NCBI GenBank assembly: GCA_030272155.1
Contig: CP126195.1
Location: forward strand, 248,001-312,000
Origin: Tetradesmus obliquus
Taxonomy: Eukaryota; Chlorophyta; Chlorophyceae; Sphaeropleales; Scenedesmaceae
DNA length: 64,000 bases
Reading direction: 5' to 3'
Within the stretch, counting starts at the first letter, position 1. Each line of letters begins with the position of its first letter. Made by a program: the position numbers and the translations under genes. The notes under the pieces were generated by a model that was not told the DNA's origin, did no database searches, and was given only the letters and a program-made list of their open reading frames with translations. Positions 31,207-45,100 of this stretch are shown here, piece by piece.

Positions 31207-34200
31207 GCAACTTCACACTGAGATAACGCCCTCACCTTGAAGTAGTCGAACAGCTCGCTGGGCTGCCCTTCGCTGTTGCTGTCCATGACCTCCATCAGCT
31301 CCCTGCTCAGCTTCATGGGCGCAGCCTCAAAGGCCAGCCAGCCGCCCCCAGGGGCGTTGCTCAGCAGGAAGCCAAAGTCGATGTGCACCAGCCGCCCGCT
31401 GCTGTCCATCATGATGTTGCCGTTGTGGCGGTCCTTGACCTGATGACGCGACGTTCGACACGGTGCAACATCAGCAGCAGCAGCAGCAGCAGCAGCAAAA
31501 GCAGTGAGTGAAGCCAAATACGATGTGCACTAGCCGCCCGCTGCTGCCCTTGATGATGTTGCTGTGGTGGTGGGCCTTGACCTGCAGGACAGGAGTAGAG
31601 CGGCGCCGCGAAGAAGCGCAGCAAAAACTCAGCGGCAGTAGAAGCACAGCCCGTGCTTCTTCATTACAAGCAGCATACGGCAGCAGCTTCCTTGCATGCC
31701 ATCCATGCCAGGCGTTTATTGCATGGACCCTAGGCCACCAAGACCTGCTGGAACACCATGCATTCAACTGCTGGCCAGCATACTCTGGGCCGCGCTGGTG
31801 CTGTTTGTCATACACCCCACCTGCAGCAGGTAGGTGACGAGGCTGTATGCAGCCAGGCTCTCCACAAAGCGCCGCTGCGCAGCCAGGCACTCAGGGCTGC
31901 CCCGCCGCCACTTGGCAAAGAAGTGCTCCGACAAGCTCACACCGCCGCTGCTGCTGCCAGCTGCTGCTGCTGCTGCACCTGCAGCTGGTGATGCGGTCGC
32001 AGCGCTGTCGCTGGCAGCAGAAGCGGCTGCAGCTGCTGCTGCGGCGGTGGCAGCTGCTGCTGCGCTGCGCTGCTTGATGCTGTGCACGCTTGTGGAGTCT
32101 GGGATGAGCTGTATGAGTGCTGTGCCTGCTGAGGTGACCAGCACCTCAAATGGCAGCACCCACAGCGGCAGCCCGGCAGCTGCATGCACACACACCAGGC
32201 AGGCAGAGAAGCAGGTGCAGATGTGAGGTGGCTGCTTATCACAGCCAGGGCACATGTCAATGCACAGGTGCAGGTACAAGGCAGCCTTGTTTCTCGGAGC
32301 CGTCCTGTACATATGCGCTAGTGCAGGCCAGCACTGCCTCACCATCTGGAGCAGATATCCATGAACCATGTCCCGGCTGGTACACTAGTGACTTGCGCGC
32401 GCGTTGGTAAGGGCAATTCATAATGCACACATACTGCTGCTGCACCGCATAGATCCCTGCCCAAGCCAGTATCATCGCCTCTCACCTGCCCAGATGTCTC
32501 CCAGCTCCCGGATCAGCTGCAGCGCCAGCAGCTCCTGCCTGCAGTCGTCACCGCTCTTCACGATGACGCCAGCCAGGCCCCAGCCGGGGCGGCAGCCAAA
32601 GGGCGAGGACGCACGCACACGCGCGCAGCGCGCCTCCCAGCTGCAGACACATGCCAGCAGCAGCAGCAGCAGCAGCAGATGCAGCAGCAGCAGATGCAGC
32701 AGCAGACACGTCACAGGTGAGGTAGCTTGCACATGCAAGCTCGTAACACAAGCTGGCAACAGATGATGCTTGGGAGCGTGGGTTTTGGGGCAGCTGAAGG
32801 TAGAGAGGTCCGACTGTGCTGTGCGCGCCAAGAACATGGCAACTCAAAACCCGGGTTATGAGCAACCAACGGGCCTGGTCACTCTCTGTCAGCTGCTGCT
32901 GCTGCACGCTCTTTAAAACATGCCCAAGAGTTGCGGCTCCTCTCACCTCTCGCCATACACAGCTTCTGCTTGCTGCGCCAGCTGCTCAGCAGCAGCCTCT
33001 GCTGACTCAGCAGCCTGCTGCTGCTGCTCCTGAGTGACCAGCTGGTCCACATGTGCTGCTGCTGCTGCTGCTGCTGCTGGCTGCTGCTTCCGCAGGAAGC
33101 CCCACCAGCCGCCACTGGCCTTCTGCTGCTGCTGCTGCTGTTTGCGCTGTCGCTGCTTTGGCGATGCTGCTGCAGCGCCTGTGCTGGCCACATCCTGCCA
33201 GCCGTCGTGACCTGGCATGACACGCACAGAGCCGCCGCCATCGCTGCTGCTGCTGGTCCTGCTGCTGCGGCTCGAGGTGCCTGCACTCAGCTCTGGCGCT
33301 GACACCCCATTGCTGCTTTGAGCCGGCATCACGCCATGACTTTCACCAGATGCAGCTGCCAGAGCTTCATGGCCACTACCAGCAGTAGCAGGAGCTGAAG
33401 CTGCACTCTGCTGCTCTTCTGTTTCGGGGGCAGCAGCAGCAGCAGCAGCGCCTGCAGCAGCACCTGCCACCTCCGCTTCATCTACAGTCTTGAGGTGGCT
33501 GCTGCTGGCGGATGCGCCGGTGACGTATGGGATGCATTCCGCGTCTCCGTCCATGCTGCTGCTGCTACTGCTGCTGAGCTCGCCAGGCAGCTGCAGCGGC
33601 GGGCCGATCTCAGTCGGTGGCGGGATGGCTGCCTTGCCCAGCTTGCCTGCAGGGCCACATCAGGGCAAAGCGCAGCATTGACCGGAACCATACATAACCA
33701 AATTGCTGAGTACAAAAGCTGATTGCTAGCGCAAGTGCTTACTGTAGTAGGCTTGTCGCTGCCCGCTACAGATAAGTGCTAACTTTTAAGTTACGTGACA
33801 GTGCTGTCGGGCACTATGAGTTGCTCAGTCGCGCAGCCAGCCAGCCGAATGCAGCACCACACTTCCGCCTTACCCGCAATGATGTCGATCGCCTCAAGCG
33901 ATGGCAGCCGCCGGCCCTTGCGGCAATGCAGCGCCAGGTGCTGCACCACAGGCGCAGCAGCCACCACCTCCAGATGCACCTGCAGCAGCTGACCCCGGCC
34001 TGCTGCTGCTGCTGCTGCTGCTGCTGTGCGCTGCCTGCTAGGCCCCGCTGCAGTACTACTAGTAGCAGCAAAGTATCTGCTGGCTGCCCTGCACATGTCT
34101 CCTGAGGATGAGGAGGCGGGCAGCTCACCAAACAGCCAAGGCCCTTCAACAGCATCATCACTATCATTGCTATGATCACTGCCATGTTTATTCACATCCC

Positions 34201-37200
34201 TGCTGCTGCTGCTGCTACTGCTGAGCCCTTTGTCCAGGAACCTGAGGTGCAGGCGCACCAGTTTCTCTCCTCGCAGCACGGCAGCAGCCTCCTGCATCTG
34301 CATCTCAACTGCTGTGGGTGGCGCTGCTGTTGCGTCTGCTTTGGATGCTACCTGTTCTGCTACAGTGGGCGCTGCCACTGACCTGGCTGCTGCTGGTGCT
34401 TCTACTGGTGACACTACTGCCGAGTCAGGGCCAGGAGTACCAGGCAGCTGCAGCTCCTGCCTGCTGCCAGGGCGGCTGCTGCTGTAGCTGCTGCTGCTCC
34501 ACTGCTCTGGGGATGCCCGCTGCTCCTCCTGCTGCTGCTGCTGCTGCTGCTCTTCTACATCACCACCAGCCTCAAATGCTGCTGTGCTATTACTGTGCCC
34601 TTCCGTTGCAGCTGCTCCTTCCTGCATGCCTGCACTCACTACTGCTGGTGCTACCGTGGCTGCTTTGCTGCTTTGGCTGGCCTGCGGCGCTGCTCCAGGG
34701 GCAGGGGAGGAGCCCCAGCTCAGTGGGGATACCCCCATGCCCCCACCCTTGCTGCTGTGTGGCCGCTGCCGCTGCTGCTGGTGGTGTTGCTGGTGCTGCA
34801 GCTGCTCCAGTAGCTGCTGCTGTCTGCTTGGCATCAGCCTGTCATGCTGCTGCTGCTGCTGCTGCTCAGCGTGCTGCTGGTGCTGCTGCTGGTCTGAGCT
34901 GGTGACCTGCACGTCATCTGTGCTGACACTCACACCAGCATCAGCATCAAAAGGCAATGCTGCTGCAACAGCACGAGCATCAGCAGCACTGTTGCCCTGC
35001 CTGCTGCTGCTGCTGCCGGGCAGCACCTCATCCACAAAGTCCTGATCCTGCTGGACCTCCAGCATCAGCAGGAATGGCGCCTGCAGCAAACCAATGCAAA
35101 CCTAATCGATATACGTGACTCATATACAGTACATAGTCATGTGTAGATGTATGAAGGAGAATGAAGGGGGAGGGCGACATTGCGGTGGCTCAGATGGCAA
35201 CCGGTTGTGGGTGATTATGCACATCTGGCTGCTGATCGCCCACACAGTGCTGCCCCACCACCAGCGCACCTTGTCTCTGGAATTGAGAATGGCTGCCTCA
35301 TTGACCAGCAGCCGCAGCACACGGGAGCGGCAGCCACCAATGGGGTACCTGCAAAACAGCCGGTAAACTTGTTGGTTGGCAGCTATATTGTGCGCGCAGC
35401 AAAGTGAAGGTCTACAAGAAGGAGAGGCAGCAGCACTGTACCTGCCTGCAGCCGCTGCACACGCTTTTGCTGCAACTACAGCTGCCACTGCACCTGCACC
35501 GGCATGTAGTACCTGGTATCAAGAGATGAGTTTGAAACCACCGTTGCGTACTCTGTTACGTCGCATGTTATGTCACGTTTGACCAGCGTTTGACCTCACC
35601 TGACGGCCACGCCCTGCTCCGCCGCGTCCATTACCTCCTGGTTGATGCGGCCCAGGCACTTGAGCAGCACGCGCCGCCGCTCCTCCTGCAGGAATGCACG
35701 ACCCATGCGAAGCACAACCAGCGTCCTGAGCTGCCAGCAAGTTGCAGCCTTGCTTGGCAACACAACATTCGGGCTGCGTGCAGGCAGCTGCATGAAGTTA
35801 AGGCGGGAAGCACATCGCAGCTGTAACTGGCAGCGTTCATGTGCACGCACCTGCGGGAAGCGCGTGAGGTTGGCGGATGTCTCGCACAGCGCGTCCACAA
35901 AGTCCAGGCTGGCCAGGAAGCTGTCACGACCCGCAGCGTGGCGCGGCGAGCTGCAGCAGCACGTTGCGGCAGCAGCAGCGGCGGCGGAGTTGGCACTAAG
36001 CTGCAAGGCAAGAGTGCTGCTGCATGCAACACTCGCTCAGTCAGGTCAGCATCAGTGCACATGTTCAGCTGCATGCAGCACAAGCAGCAGAGGACAAGCA
36101 GGGGCACGCACGCTACAAGGCGAAGCCTGTGGCCGTGCCCTCACCGTGGCGGCATCTCCAGCAGCATGCTGGTGCTCAGCAGCTCCTCCTCATGGCTCAC
36201 CAGCCAGGCAGCGCCCTGAAGGGCGGCAGCAGCCACACCAATGTCGCAGCAGGAGTGCACGCACTCAAATTGAGGCCCAAGCAAAAGCTAACACAAACAG
36301 CACTACTGTGCAGATGGCGCTGTACAGGGATGGTGTGTGCACACTCGTCCAACTGCTGAGAAGAGTGCAGCACTTGGTCGTCAAGCTGAGCAGCCGCAGC
36401 AGTCATGTGACGCCCCAATCCCTTTCTGCTGCTGCTGCTGCTGCTGCTAGCGCTGTGTGCGTACCTGCGGCCCATTTGCCAGCGCTGCCGCATGGCTGGC
36501 AGCGATCAGCGCGCTCACGCCTTGCCCAGGGCCCAACTCCACATACAGCTCGTACTCCCGCGCAGCAAGGTACTCCTCAAAGCAGGCATAGCGTGCTGCA
36601 ACAGAGCCTGGCACAGCCCAGCTGGCGTTGCTGCTGCTGCTGCTGCCAGCACTACCCGGCTGCTTGCCGCTGCTAGGGCGGCTACGCGTGCGGATGCTGC
36701 GGAGGCCGCTTCCTGCAAGCGACAACTGCTGGTCTGGCTGCTGCTGCTGCTGCTCCTGCTGCTGATGCGACGGGCTACCAGCCTTGCCCCCCTGCTGCTG
36801 CTGGCTAGCTGCAGCTTTGCCTGGTGTCCCGCCAGCTGCTGCTGCTGCCAGGTCCTGGGAAGCGTGCCGCATCAGCTCTAGGTCAAGCGAGTCCCTGAAC
36901 CTGTGGCTGCTGCTCAGGCTGCCGCCGCTTGCTGCTGCCAAAGCTAGTGATATAGCAGAAGAAGCAGACGCAACGCCCCCAGGCGAGCCTGCCCTAGCAG
37001 ACTGAGGGGTACCAGGGCTGCTTGCGCTGAAGCCGCATGCTGCTGTATGCGCAAATGGGCTTGCAGGAATGCTTGTTGCTGCGTCGCTATCTGCACCTGG
37101 TGTGGCTGGTCTGCTGTTGCTGTGTGGTGAGGCCTGCTGCTGCTGCTGCTGGTATGGCTGCACCTGGCTGAAGGTGTGCAGGTAGTGCGGGTGGCTCGGC

Positions 37201-38109
37201 TGCACACAGCAGACAGCAGCAAGGTGACACAGTTTTCACACTTTGACGCAGGAGTACAATGTGCGGCTGTACCTTGAGTTGAGCGAACAGTGGCATAGAC
37301 TAGGAACCCCCCTTTCGCGCTCACGCAATATCTCAGCTCACTACCGCCTGCTGCTGACATTGCCTGCGCGTGGGTGCCCCTGCAGCTGCAGCTTCTGCTG
37401 CCCACTGTGCAACAGCCATTGCAACAACGTCCACTTGCTACCGCTGCTGCCACTTCTGCTGCTGCATCCTATCTGCCGCTGCTGCATCTCACCGCGCCGC
37501 CCATTAGCGCGGCATGCTCGCAGGCGTCCCTGAATTGCCGGATGTGCCTGTTGCCGGGCTGGTCCTGCAGCAGCGCCAGCAGCAGCCACGACACCTGCAG
37601 CAGGCAAGGTGATACATATGGCAGACACCAAACTGTGGGCAGAGCAGCTTCAAACGGTAGTGCTGAAGGTGTGCTGCCTGCTGTTGCTGCAGTGGCAGGC
37701 AGCGGCAGGTGCAACATCGCTCACAGCAGAAAGCAGCCAGAGGGACTGCAGAACAGGGGCAGGTGCAGTACCAGCAACGAGCCCTTTGTTGGCAGGTGCG
37801 CAGCTGCTGCCGGCTCGTAGGCTGCTGGACTCAGCGAAGTTTCACTCAATTGCAGGACACGTGCAAGCAAACCTGAGCCAGACAGCCGCAAGTGTAAACC
37901 CCATGAGGGTTTCTGATTGTACCTGCACTGCTGTGTTGAAGCTCCTGCCGCAGAGCTCTGTGATGGCGTGCTCAAGCGGCCCACTGGGCCGTGACACTGC
38001 CAGGTACACATACTCAAGCAGGTAGCGGTTGATGCGCTCAGCTGGCAGCTGCAGCAACTCAGCACACAGCAGCTGTTGCTGATGTGTATCCTGGGTCGTG
38101 AACAGGGCC
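30381..38109 (-). CDS. PI4KB: Phosphatidylinositol 4-kinase, beta type
   Basis: Exons: 38109-37923, 37594-37493, 37199-36465, 36215-36145, about 35995-35851, 35685-35600, 35348-35270, 35080-33874, 33646-32947, 32640-32486, 32179-31821, 31439-31236 and 30785-30381, giving about 1,478 residues. The 5' end is unresolved; VSEAFLLCLEMLTSYS near 38240-38190 may be an earlier exon. The lipid-kinase-unique helical region has LPAERINRYLLEYVYLAVSR. The catalytic domain shows SPFGCRPGWGLAGVIVKSGD (ATP-binding Lys), PDSTSVHSIKQ, the catalytic loop VKDRHNGNIM, the metal-binding HIDFGFLL, and the C-terminal SLDAWSTRQYDYYQRVLNGI. It makes PI4P at the Golgi and plasma membrane. Long Gln-, Ser- and Ala-rich inserts separate the conserved blocks and make it larger than usual. 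The phase at 35995/36000 depends on which of two AGs is used. Confidence 0.92.
30865..30886 (-). repeat. Echo of the PI 4-kinase last exon start
   Basis: On the minus strand CAGGTGCTGTGCATCCAGGG repeats the acceptor junction at 30788-30769 (CAGGTGCTGTGCATCCAAGG), about 100 bp upstream of the real exon. Confidence 0.8.
31512..31579 (-). repeat. Echo of the PI 4-kinase catalytic-loop exon
   Basis: From an AG acceptor at 31580 the minus strand follows exon 31439-31236 for about 70 nt, reading VKAHHHSNIIKGSSGRLVHI then VFGF where the real exon reads VKDRHNGNIMMDSSGRLVHI then DFGF. Both key Asp residues are changed (DRHNGN to AHHHSN, IDFG to IVFG). If included it could not make an active kinase, and no donor follows. 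Confidence 0.85.
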
Positions 38110-38699
38110 CTGCGGCAGTAGTTAAGGCAGTAATGTTTTTAGATCGCCGTTAATGATACAATGAGCTCTTGCAGGAGAAGTGCTGTAGCTGGTGAGCATC
38201 TCGAGGCACAGCAGGAACGCTTCACTCACCACAAGAGCTCCCATTCCTTTGTTGCATGCCTGTCGGTGCTGCCATGCCTACGATGCATTTATGTTGATCT
38301 AGTGCACTGGTTTTGACCCGGAACAGTCTGCAGCATCAGGGCATGTTGATGATAGATGCTGGTGATCGACCACACAGTCATGAAGTCCACAAACCACACT
38401 CAAACAGTATCCAAATTGATCTGAATAAATATACTGTACAGGTGTACTGTGCTTCCGGCCGCTGTGGCTTGAACGAAACAGCAAGTGACAGCCAGGAGAA
38501 GGGTTCTCAAAAGGTCACGTACCTCAAGGCAGCCTAGGCAAGAAGCCACTTGCAAGTGACGCAAACGTTCGTATTGAGGTGCAGCACGAAATTGAAGCAG
38601 GTGCTGCTAGGGTGGACATACAGCACCTGATCAGATGAGCCTGTGTGTGCTGTAGACGTTTTGATCGTGTACGTTTAGGCCACCTCAAGCTGCAATAGA

Positions 38700-39082
38700 A
38701 TGGCAAACCCACAAGTAGAGCATTGGTTCCGCCTGGCAGATGAGGACCGCGATGGAGGTGTTGGAGGAGCAGAGGCAGTGCGATTCTTCACCAAATCAGG
38801 CCTGCCGCAGGAAGTACTTGGTCAGGTGATTGATTCTTGCTTCATAAACCAGCTCTAGGGTGTCAGCACGCGCTGCTACGGCACCCAGCAGCATGATGTC
38901 GTTGTGGCAGTTGACCCTTGCTGCTGATCACATCTGTTCCATGCTCAAGACGCACCTGGAACTGCTGCTTGCTGCAGATATGGGAGTATGCATCAGGTGG
39001 AGGCGCTAAGCTCAACATGGGGCAGTTTGCTGTGGCGATGCGGCTGGTAGCTCTGGCACAGGTGAGCCAACCAAACACGCAA

Positions 39083-39114
<32 letters not shown>

Positions 39115-42061
39115 GCTCTCAGCAGTGTGCTGAGCAGGCCCTGGCATCTGATGCGTTTGGCAACAGCCACGAATATGATGCATGCATCAAACCAGGACAC
39201 TCAAAGCTGCTTGGGGTAGCGCTGCGTCTGTAGCGAGCAGCTGCTGTAGCAAATAGCACATCTGAAGCCGCTGCATCAGGTAGCAGCCGTCCCGAGCCCT
39301 GCAGAGGCATCCGCAGCACGCAACAAACAGTACTGCTTATCAACTATCCTGGGCCTCATCCCGGCCTATGGCTAGCTCGCAGCCGCCCTGCTTTTAACAC
39401 CAGCAGCTCTCCAGCATTACACAGTAGCTTGTCCGCCTCCATGGTTCTGTGTACATCCATCTTGCAGGCCAGTGGTGGCAGGCTAATGCCAGACCAGGCG
39501 CGCGTAGTGGCAGCAGCAGGCGCTTGCACTCTCTACTTGCAACAATGTGGCTCGGTTGTATGACGGAGTGCGCACCTTTATGTTGCAGGCCAGTGGTGGT
39601 CGCCTGATGCCAGACCAGGCACGTGTGGTAGCAATGGGAGGTGGCCCGCAGCTGCCTCCACCGCGGCTTGCAGGAGTCACGGATGCGCCAGCGCCCCACA
39701 TACCCACCTACACGCCGCAGATAACCGGCCTGGCCCCGCAGCCCAGCTCGGGGGGCGGCGTGGGCTATTCACCGCAGCCTACCGGAGGCTACATGCCGCA
39801 GGTGACAACAGCAGCAGCATGCACAGCAGCAGCAAGATCGAGCAGCAGCAGCAGCAGCAGCAGCAGCAGTGTGCAATGTGCAAGGATTGCAGCAGGTGCC
39901 GGCAGCAGGTTGGCAGCAGCAGCTGAAGGACCTGGCTTCAGTACAACGACCTTGCAGCAGCTGAAGGATGCAGCACCCTGTTAGAATAATATTGTGTGGT
40001 GCTCTTGAGTGTATGTCTGCATGCGTTGTGCTTGCAAACGTGCGCGTGCACGTGTGTTACGCCTGCAACTGCATGCACATGCGTCGCATGCAGCCAGACA
40101 TGCACATGCTAGCAATCCCCTCAGGTATGACCCTGCCTGTTACTGTCCCCTTGCTCAACTGCCAGGTCACTGGCGGCTACCCACAGCAGCAGATGACCGG
40201 CGGCATGCGGCCACCAAGCCCCTACGGCACCCCACCCCCAGCAGCAGCAGCAGCAGCAGCAGGCCCGACGGGGCAATACACTCCGCAGGCCACAGGCTAC
40301 CTGCCTGCAGGTGCAGGACCCACAGGCGGCATGGCTGCTGCTGGCGGCACTGGTGCTGGTGTGGCTGCTCTGCCCGGCTTCCCACCTGTTACAGTGGCTG
40401 ACTTGCAGCGCTACCAGGCTACATTTGCAGCAGTTGACACAGACAGGGACGGCTTCGCCAAGGTGCGTGTGAGGTGTGAGCACGGCACGTAGCAGGTTGG
40501 GTTGCATGCTTCTGCATTGCGTCTTGCATCTGCCATGTGCGGCTGCGCGCTGCCTGCAGGGCGCGGAGTGCTTTTCCAAATTCATCAGAATGTGACTTAT
40601 GCCAGGCGTTTTACATCTGCATTGTGCACTGCACCTCAACATGGCGCTGCTCAAGTGTGGCTCAGACCAGGCGCCTTACATCTGCATCTTGCTCTGCTGT
40701 ACACTGCTTTTTATCTGCTGCCCGCAGGGCGGGGAGTGCTTCCCCGTGTTCATCAAGTCAGGGCTTGACAAGGCGCTGCTGAAGCGCATGTGGGACCTGG
40801 TGGCGGGCAATGCGGGCAGCCTGGACGCGCAGCAGTTCCTCAAGTGCATGTACCTCATGGACGGCTGCAGGAGGGGAGCGGCGCTGCCTGCTGCACTGCC
40901 GCCCGGGCCCTGGCCGCAGGTGGGCGCTGCGCTGCGCTGCGTGCTTGTAGTCTGTGCTGGGCATCTGTAGATTGTGCTTGGTGCGGTCTGCTTGCTGTGC
41001 TGGTGGGTGGGACCGGTCTTGCCGCGCTTGGCGTGCCAGCCTGACCAGCAGCATTAAAAAACGCACCAGCTGGCGGTTTATTGTGCATCCTGTGTATCAC
41101 TTTTTTGATGTGTAGTGGCATGCTGTTGCTGCGCAGGCGTCCATGGTCTCGCCAGCAGCAGCAGGCATGACTGGCCCGCCAGGCATGATGCAGCAGCAGC
41201 AGCAGCCACCAGCAGCAGCAGGCCTCACCGGTGCCATGCCAGGCCCTGCAGGCCTGCCGCCAGCGCCGCAGCTCTCAGCAGGTGGTGCCAGGGACAGCAG
41301 CAGCGGCGGCATGGCGCCCCTGCCTGGCACTGCGCCGCTGCGCGCTGAGAGCTGGAGCCTTGAGAACCAGTTTGGGCACAAGGGCGCGGTGAAGAGCATC
41401 AGTGAGGCATATGACCAGACGCTGCCGAAAATCCCCGACCTTCCTGGCAAGGTAAGTCGTGCAGCTGCTGTTGAAAAAAGTTACTATGATCCTTCCGTAT
41501 TGCCTGGCAAGGAAACACGCAGTTGCTGTGGTGCTTTGATATTTCTCGCATCATTTGCTGCGCATGCTGCACCCAGCTCATCTGTTGATTGCTGGCGACA
41601 CTGTGCGAGCAACACAGACTCTGCTGTGGGGCGCAAACTGCGCATTCTTGAGCTGCCGCTCACCTGGCTTTGTCTGCTGTGTCCTGCAATGCCCAGATCA
41701 CCTTCAACCCAGCGGCGCTTGCTGCTGCTGCCGCTGGGCCTTCCTCAGTGCCAGACCTGGACGCCACCATTGCTGAGTGAGCGTTACCCGCCAGCCTCTG
41801 AAGTGCAGCAGGAACAGCTGCATGCGTGCTGCGTGCGTGCCGATGATGAGGTGCTGTGAGGCAGCGTACTGGTCTTCAGGCCCATCCCATGCTGTGATGA
41901 TAGTCAGAAGCAGGCGCAACTGCCATTGTCGCATAATGCTCCTGTGGCTTACTCTGCACACCCGCCACTTTTGCACATGGTCAGATCTCTGCTCTTGGTT
42001 CAAGGTGGCTGGTGCTGTGTGCTTGTTGTCTTGCCTTTGTTGTTTTGCCAACCATCTGGTG

Positions 42062-42110
<49 letters not shown>

Positions 42111-45100
42111 TGTCGCTGCAGCATGCTGGTCCCTGCTGACAAGGCGCGCTGGGAGGCTGAGCGCTCAGAGGCGCTGGAGAAGGAGAAGCAGGAGCGGCAG
42201 GTGGCGGCAGATGCGGCAGCAGCAAAGGTGCGCAGCAGCGGCATTGGCAGCAGCAACGGCAGCGTCAACGGCAGCAGCAGCAGAGGCAGAAGCAGTGTGG
42301 CAGGCAGAATTGACAGAGTTGCAGCCAGCATGGTCCGCCATCTACTGGCGCACGCAAGCTACCTCGCTGCACACGCAGCAGCCAAGCTGTTTGGGCTAGT
42401 GCGCTATACAAGTACAGCACCCTGCTGCATGCTGGCAGAGGCATCCTAACTGCCTGCAACTTCAGCATCTTTCAGCTCCTGCATCCTCTGCTTCCCGCCT
42501 CCCTGCCTGCTGTGCACGGGCTGCAATCGCACAGGAAGGGACGCCAGCATTGCTGCAAGCACGCTACTTCTTGCTGCAGACTGCATGTACAGCATGCCGT
42601 GCTGCTGTGCGGCTGGTACATGCTGTATAAAATAAAACTCATGACACTGCTTGCTCCCCTGCATGTGTCGCGCTTTGACCCCTTGCACCCCCTGTCTCCC
42701 CCAGGCGCGCGTGGAGGCGTTCAATGCTGCGCTGTCTGAGCTGGTCATGTACAGGAGCAGGGTAAACGTGGCGCTGCTGCAGGTGGGCACAGCAGCAGCA
42801 GGCCTGGGCAACAGCGGTTAGATAGGTGCATGCATCAATCAACCCTGCTTGCATTGTGCTGCTGCCAGTTGTGGCAGGTAGACGTCAGCAGGCGCGCGCA
42901 GTTGCACCTACGGCATGAAGGCGCATGAAGGCGGCAAGTGCTATGCTGTTGTGGCAGCCGGGCTGCCTGGGCTCAAGCTTCGCCTATGTTCAGCAGCATA
43001 ACATGCAATCGTCCTACATTCTCTGCCTCCCTTGGCTTCCTTGGCTTTCTGGTTGACTTGCTGCTGCTGCCGCTGCTGGTGCTGGTGCTGCACTTCTACT
43101 GCGCCAGGCGAGCGACAGCGCTGCCCGCTTGGCTGCTGAGGCGGAGGACACTGAGCTGCGCTACAACAAGGCGCGCCTGGGTGAGCGCCGGTTGTTGGTG
43201 CACGGAGCTGTGGAGGCACTCACGGCACGATGCATCCTGAATCTGTTGCGTCAAGCACATGCAAGCGTGCCTGCATCACAATGCATCCAGCAGAAAAACT
43301 ACTAGTATTATGCCATGCCGTTGAATGTCACCTGACTCACCACTGGTGCTGCTGCTGCTGCTCCGCCTTGCAGCCGCGCAGAGCCAGGAGGAGGAGGGCA
43401 AAGAGGCACGCCAGAAGCTGCAGGCGCTGCTGGCGCGCAAGCAGGAGGCGGCCAACAAGCTGGAGCTGCTGCAGCAGGAGATTGCGATGATGGCCAACCT
43501 CAACCCTGCGGAGCTGGCTGCGCTCGAGAAGGAGGTCGGGGCGCTGGTGGCGGCCATGGCTGCTGCTGAGGCGCAAAAGGCGGCCATGGAGATGCAGGTG
43601 CGGTCTGGTGGAGTTGCAAAAGTAGTGAAAGTATGAAAACGTACATTTGCATGTTCGTTGGAACATTATTGATGGTGCCGGGGTGCTGCTGACTGTAGGT
43701 GCCGGTTGGCCGCCTGTGTGCGTAGCTGGACACGTGGCACACAGCGCTGCGGCAGCATAGCTGCAGAAGCATTTGCTGTTTCGCCCTACTCTAGTGCGCA
43801 CCGCTGCATGACGCTTCCCTCCTGCTGCTGCAGCTGGACAGCGGCAAGAAGCGGAAGGGCCTGCTCAGCTGACCTGCTGTGTGCTTGCTGCTGTCGTGTT
43901 TCTTTTTGCTACTGTTTGCAGCTGGACAGCGGCAAGATCAGAAACGCCTGCTGAGCTGAACTGCTGCGCACCTGCTGCTGCCGTGTTTTGTGTTTGATTG
44001 CTTGCAGCTGGACAGCGGCAAGAAGCAGAAGGGCCTGCTGGGGGAGCGCATCGCCGACCTGGAGCTGGCCGCGACTGCTGCAAACCTGCTGGCTGATGTG
44101 ATTAAGTTATGTTGTGCCTGTCTGCTTGTTGCCTGCAGCTGGACAGCGGCAAGAAGCAGAAGGGCCTGCTGGGCGAGCGCATCGCCGACCTGGAGCTGGC
44201 CGCAGCAGCGGGCGAGGGCGACATACGGAGAGCACGCGCAGAGCTGGCAGAGCTGCAGGTGGGGTGGGGGAGGGGCTGAGGGAATGTCTGCTGAGCTGTC
44301 GAGGTGTCATTTGTGTGTGACACATCAAGCGTACATGTGTGCAGGTTCTTGGGGCTGTCAGAAGGTCAGGGAACACCTGCAAGCTGGCCGCTGTTGCCAG
44401 TAGATGCATCACAGAACCTCTCCTCCAACTGTAAAGCAGCAAAGCAGCAATTTTGGCTTGCGCACGCCTCAAGTCAAGCAGCTGCACATAGTATCAAATT
44501 CGACCCCCTTTTTTGCCTATATTGCCTCCAAGCTTGCATCACCTGCCTGCAGGCCAAGCTGAGCGCAGCGCAGGCCTCAGCGCAGGGCGGCCCCGACCTG
44601 GGCGAGGTGGGCCCGCTGCTGGGCAAATTTGGGAGCAGACACCACGCGCTACTCACTCGGTCCTCATCCTTCCTCTGCAATCCCGCTGCATGTCTGCAGG
44701 CCAAGCTGAGTGCAGCGCAGGCCTCAGCGCAGGGCGGCCCCGACCTGGGCGAGGTGGGCCAGCTGCTGGGCATGTTTCCGGAGCACCAACCACATGCTAA
44801 TCACTGAATATTCTTCCTTCCTCTGCAATCCGGCTGCATCTCTGCAGGCCAAGCTATCAGCAGCGCAGGCCTCAGTGCAAGGCGGCCCTGATCTGGGCGA
44901 GGTGGGCCCGCTGCTGGGCAAGGCTGCCAGCGCGTACCGGCGGCTGTACAGCAGCGCTGCCGCTGCGGGGCTGGAGGTGCCGTATGAGGCGAACCTGAAC
45001 AACGTGGGCAGCCTGGTGTGGCTGGAGCAGCTCATGGTGAGTGTGACTGGAAGCAGGGTGTTGGAGGGCAGGCAGGTTGGTGTTCTTGTGCACGTAAAAT

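Noticed and set aside
36137-36222. Skipping the short PI 4-kinase exon at 36215-36145
   Set aside because: WLVSHEEELLSTSMLLEMPP reads as real coding sequence, and a consistent phase exists if the next exon starts at 35995, so the exon is retained.
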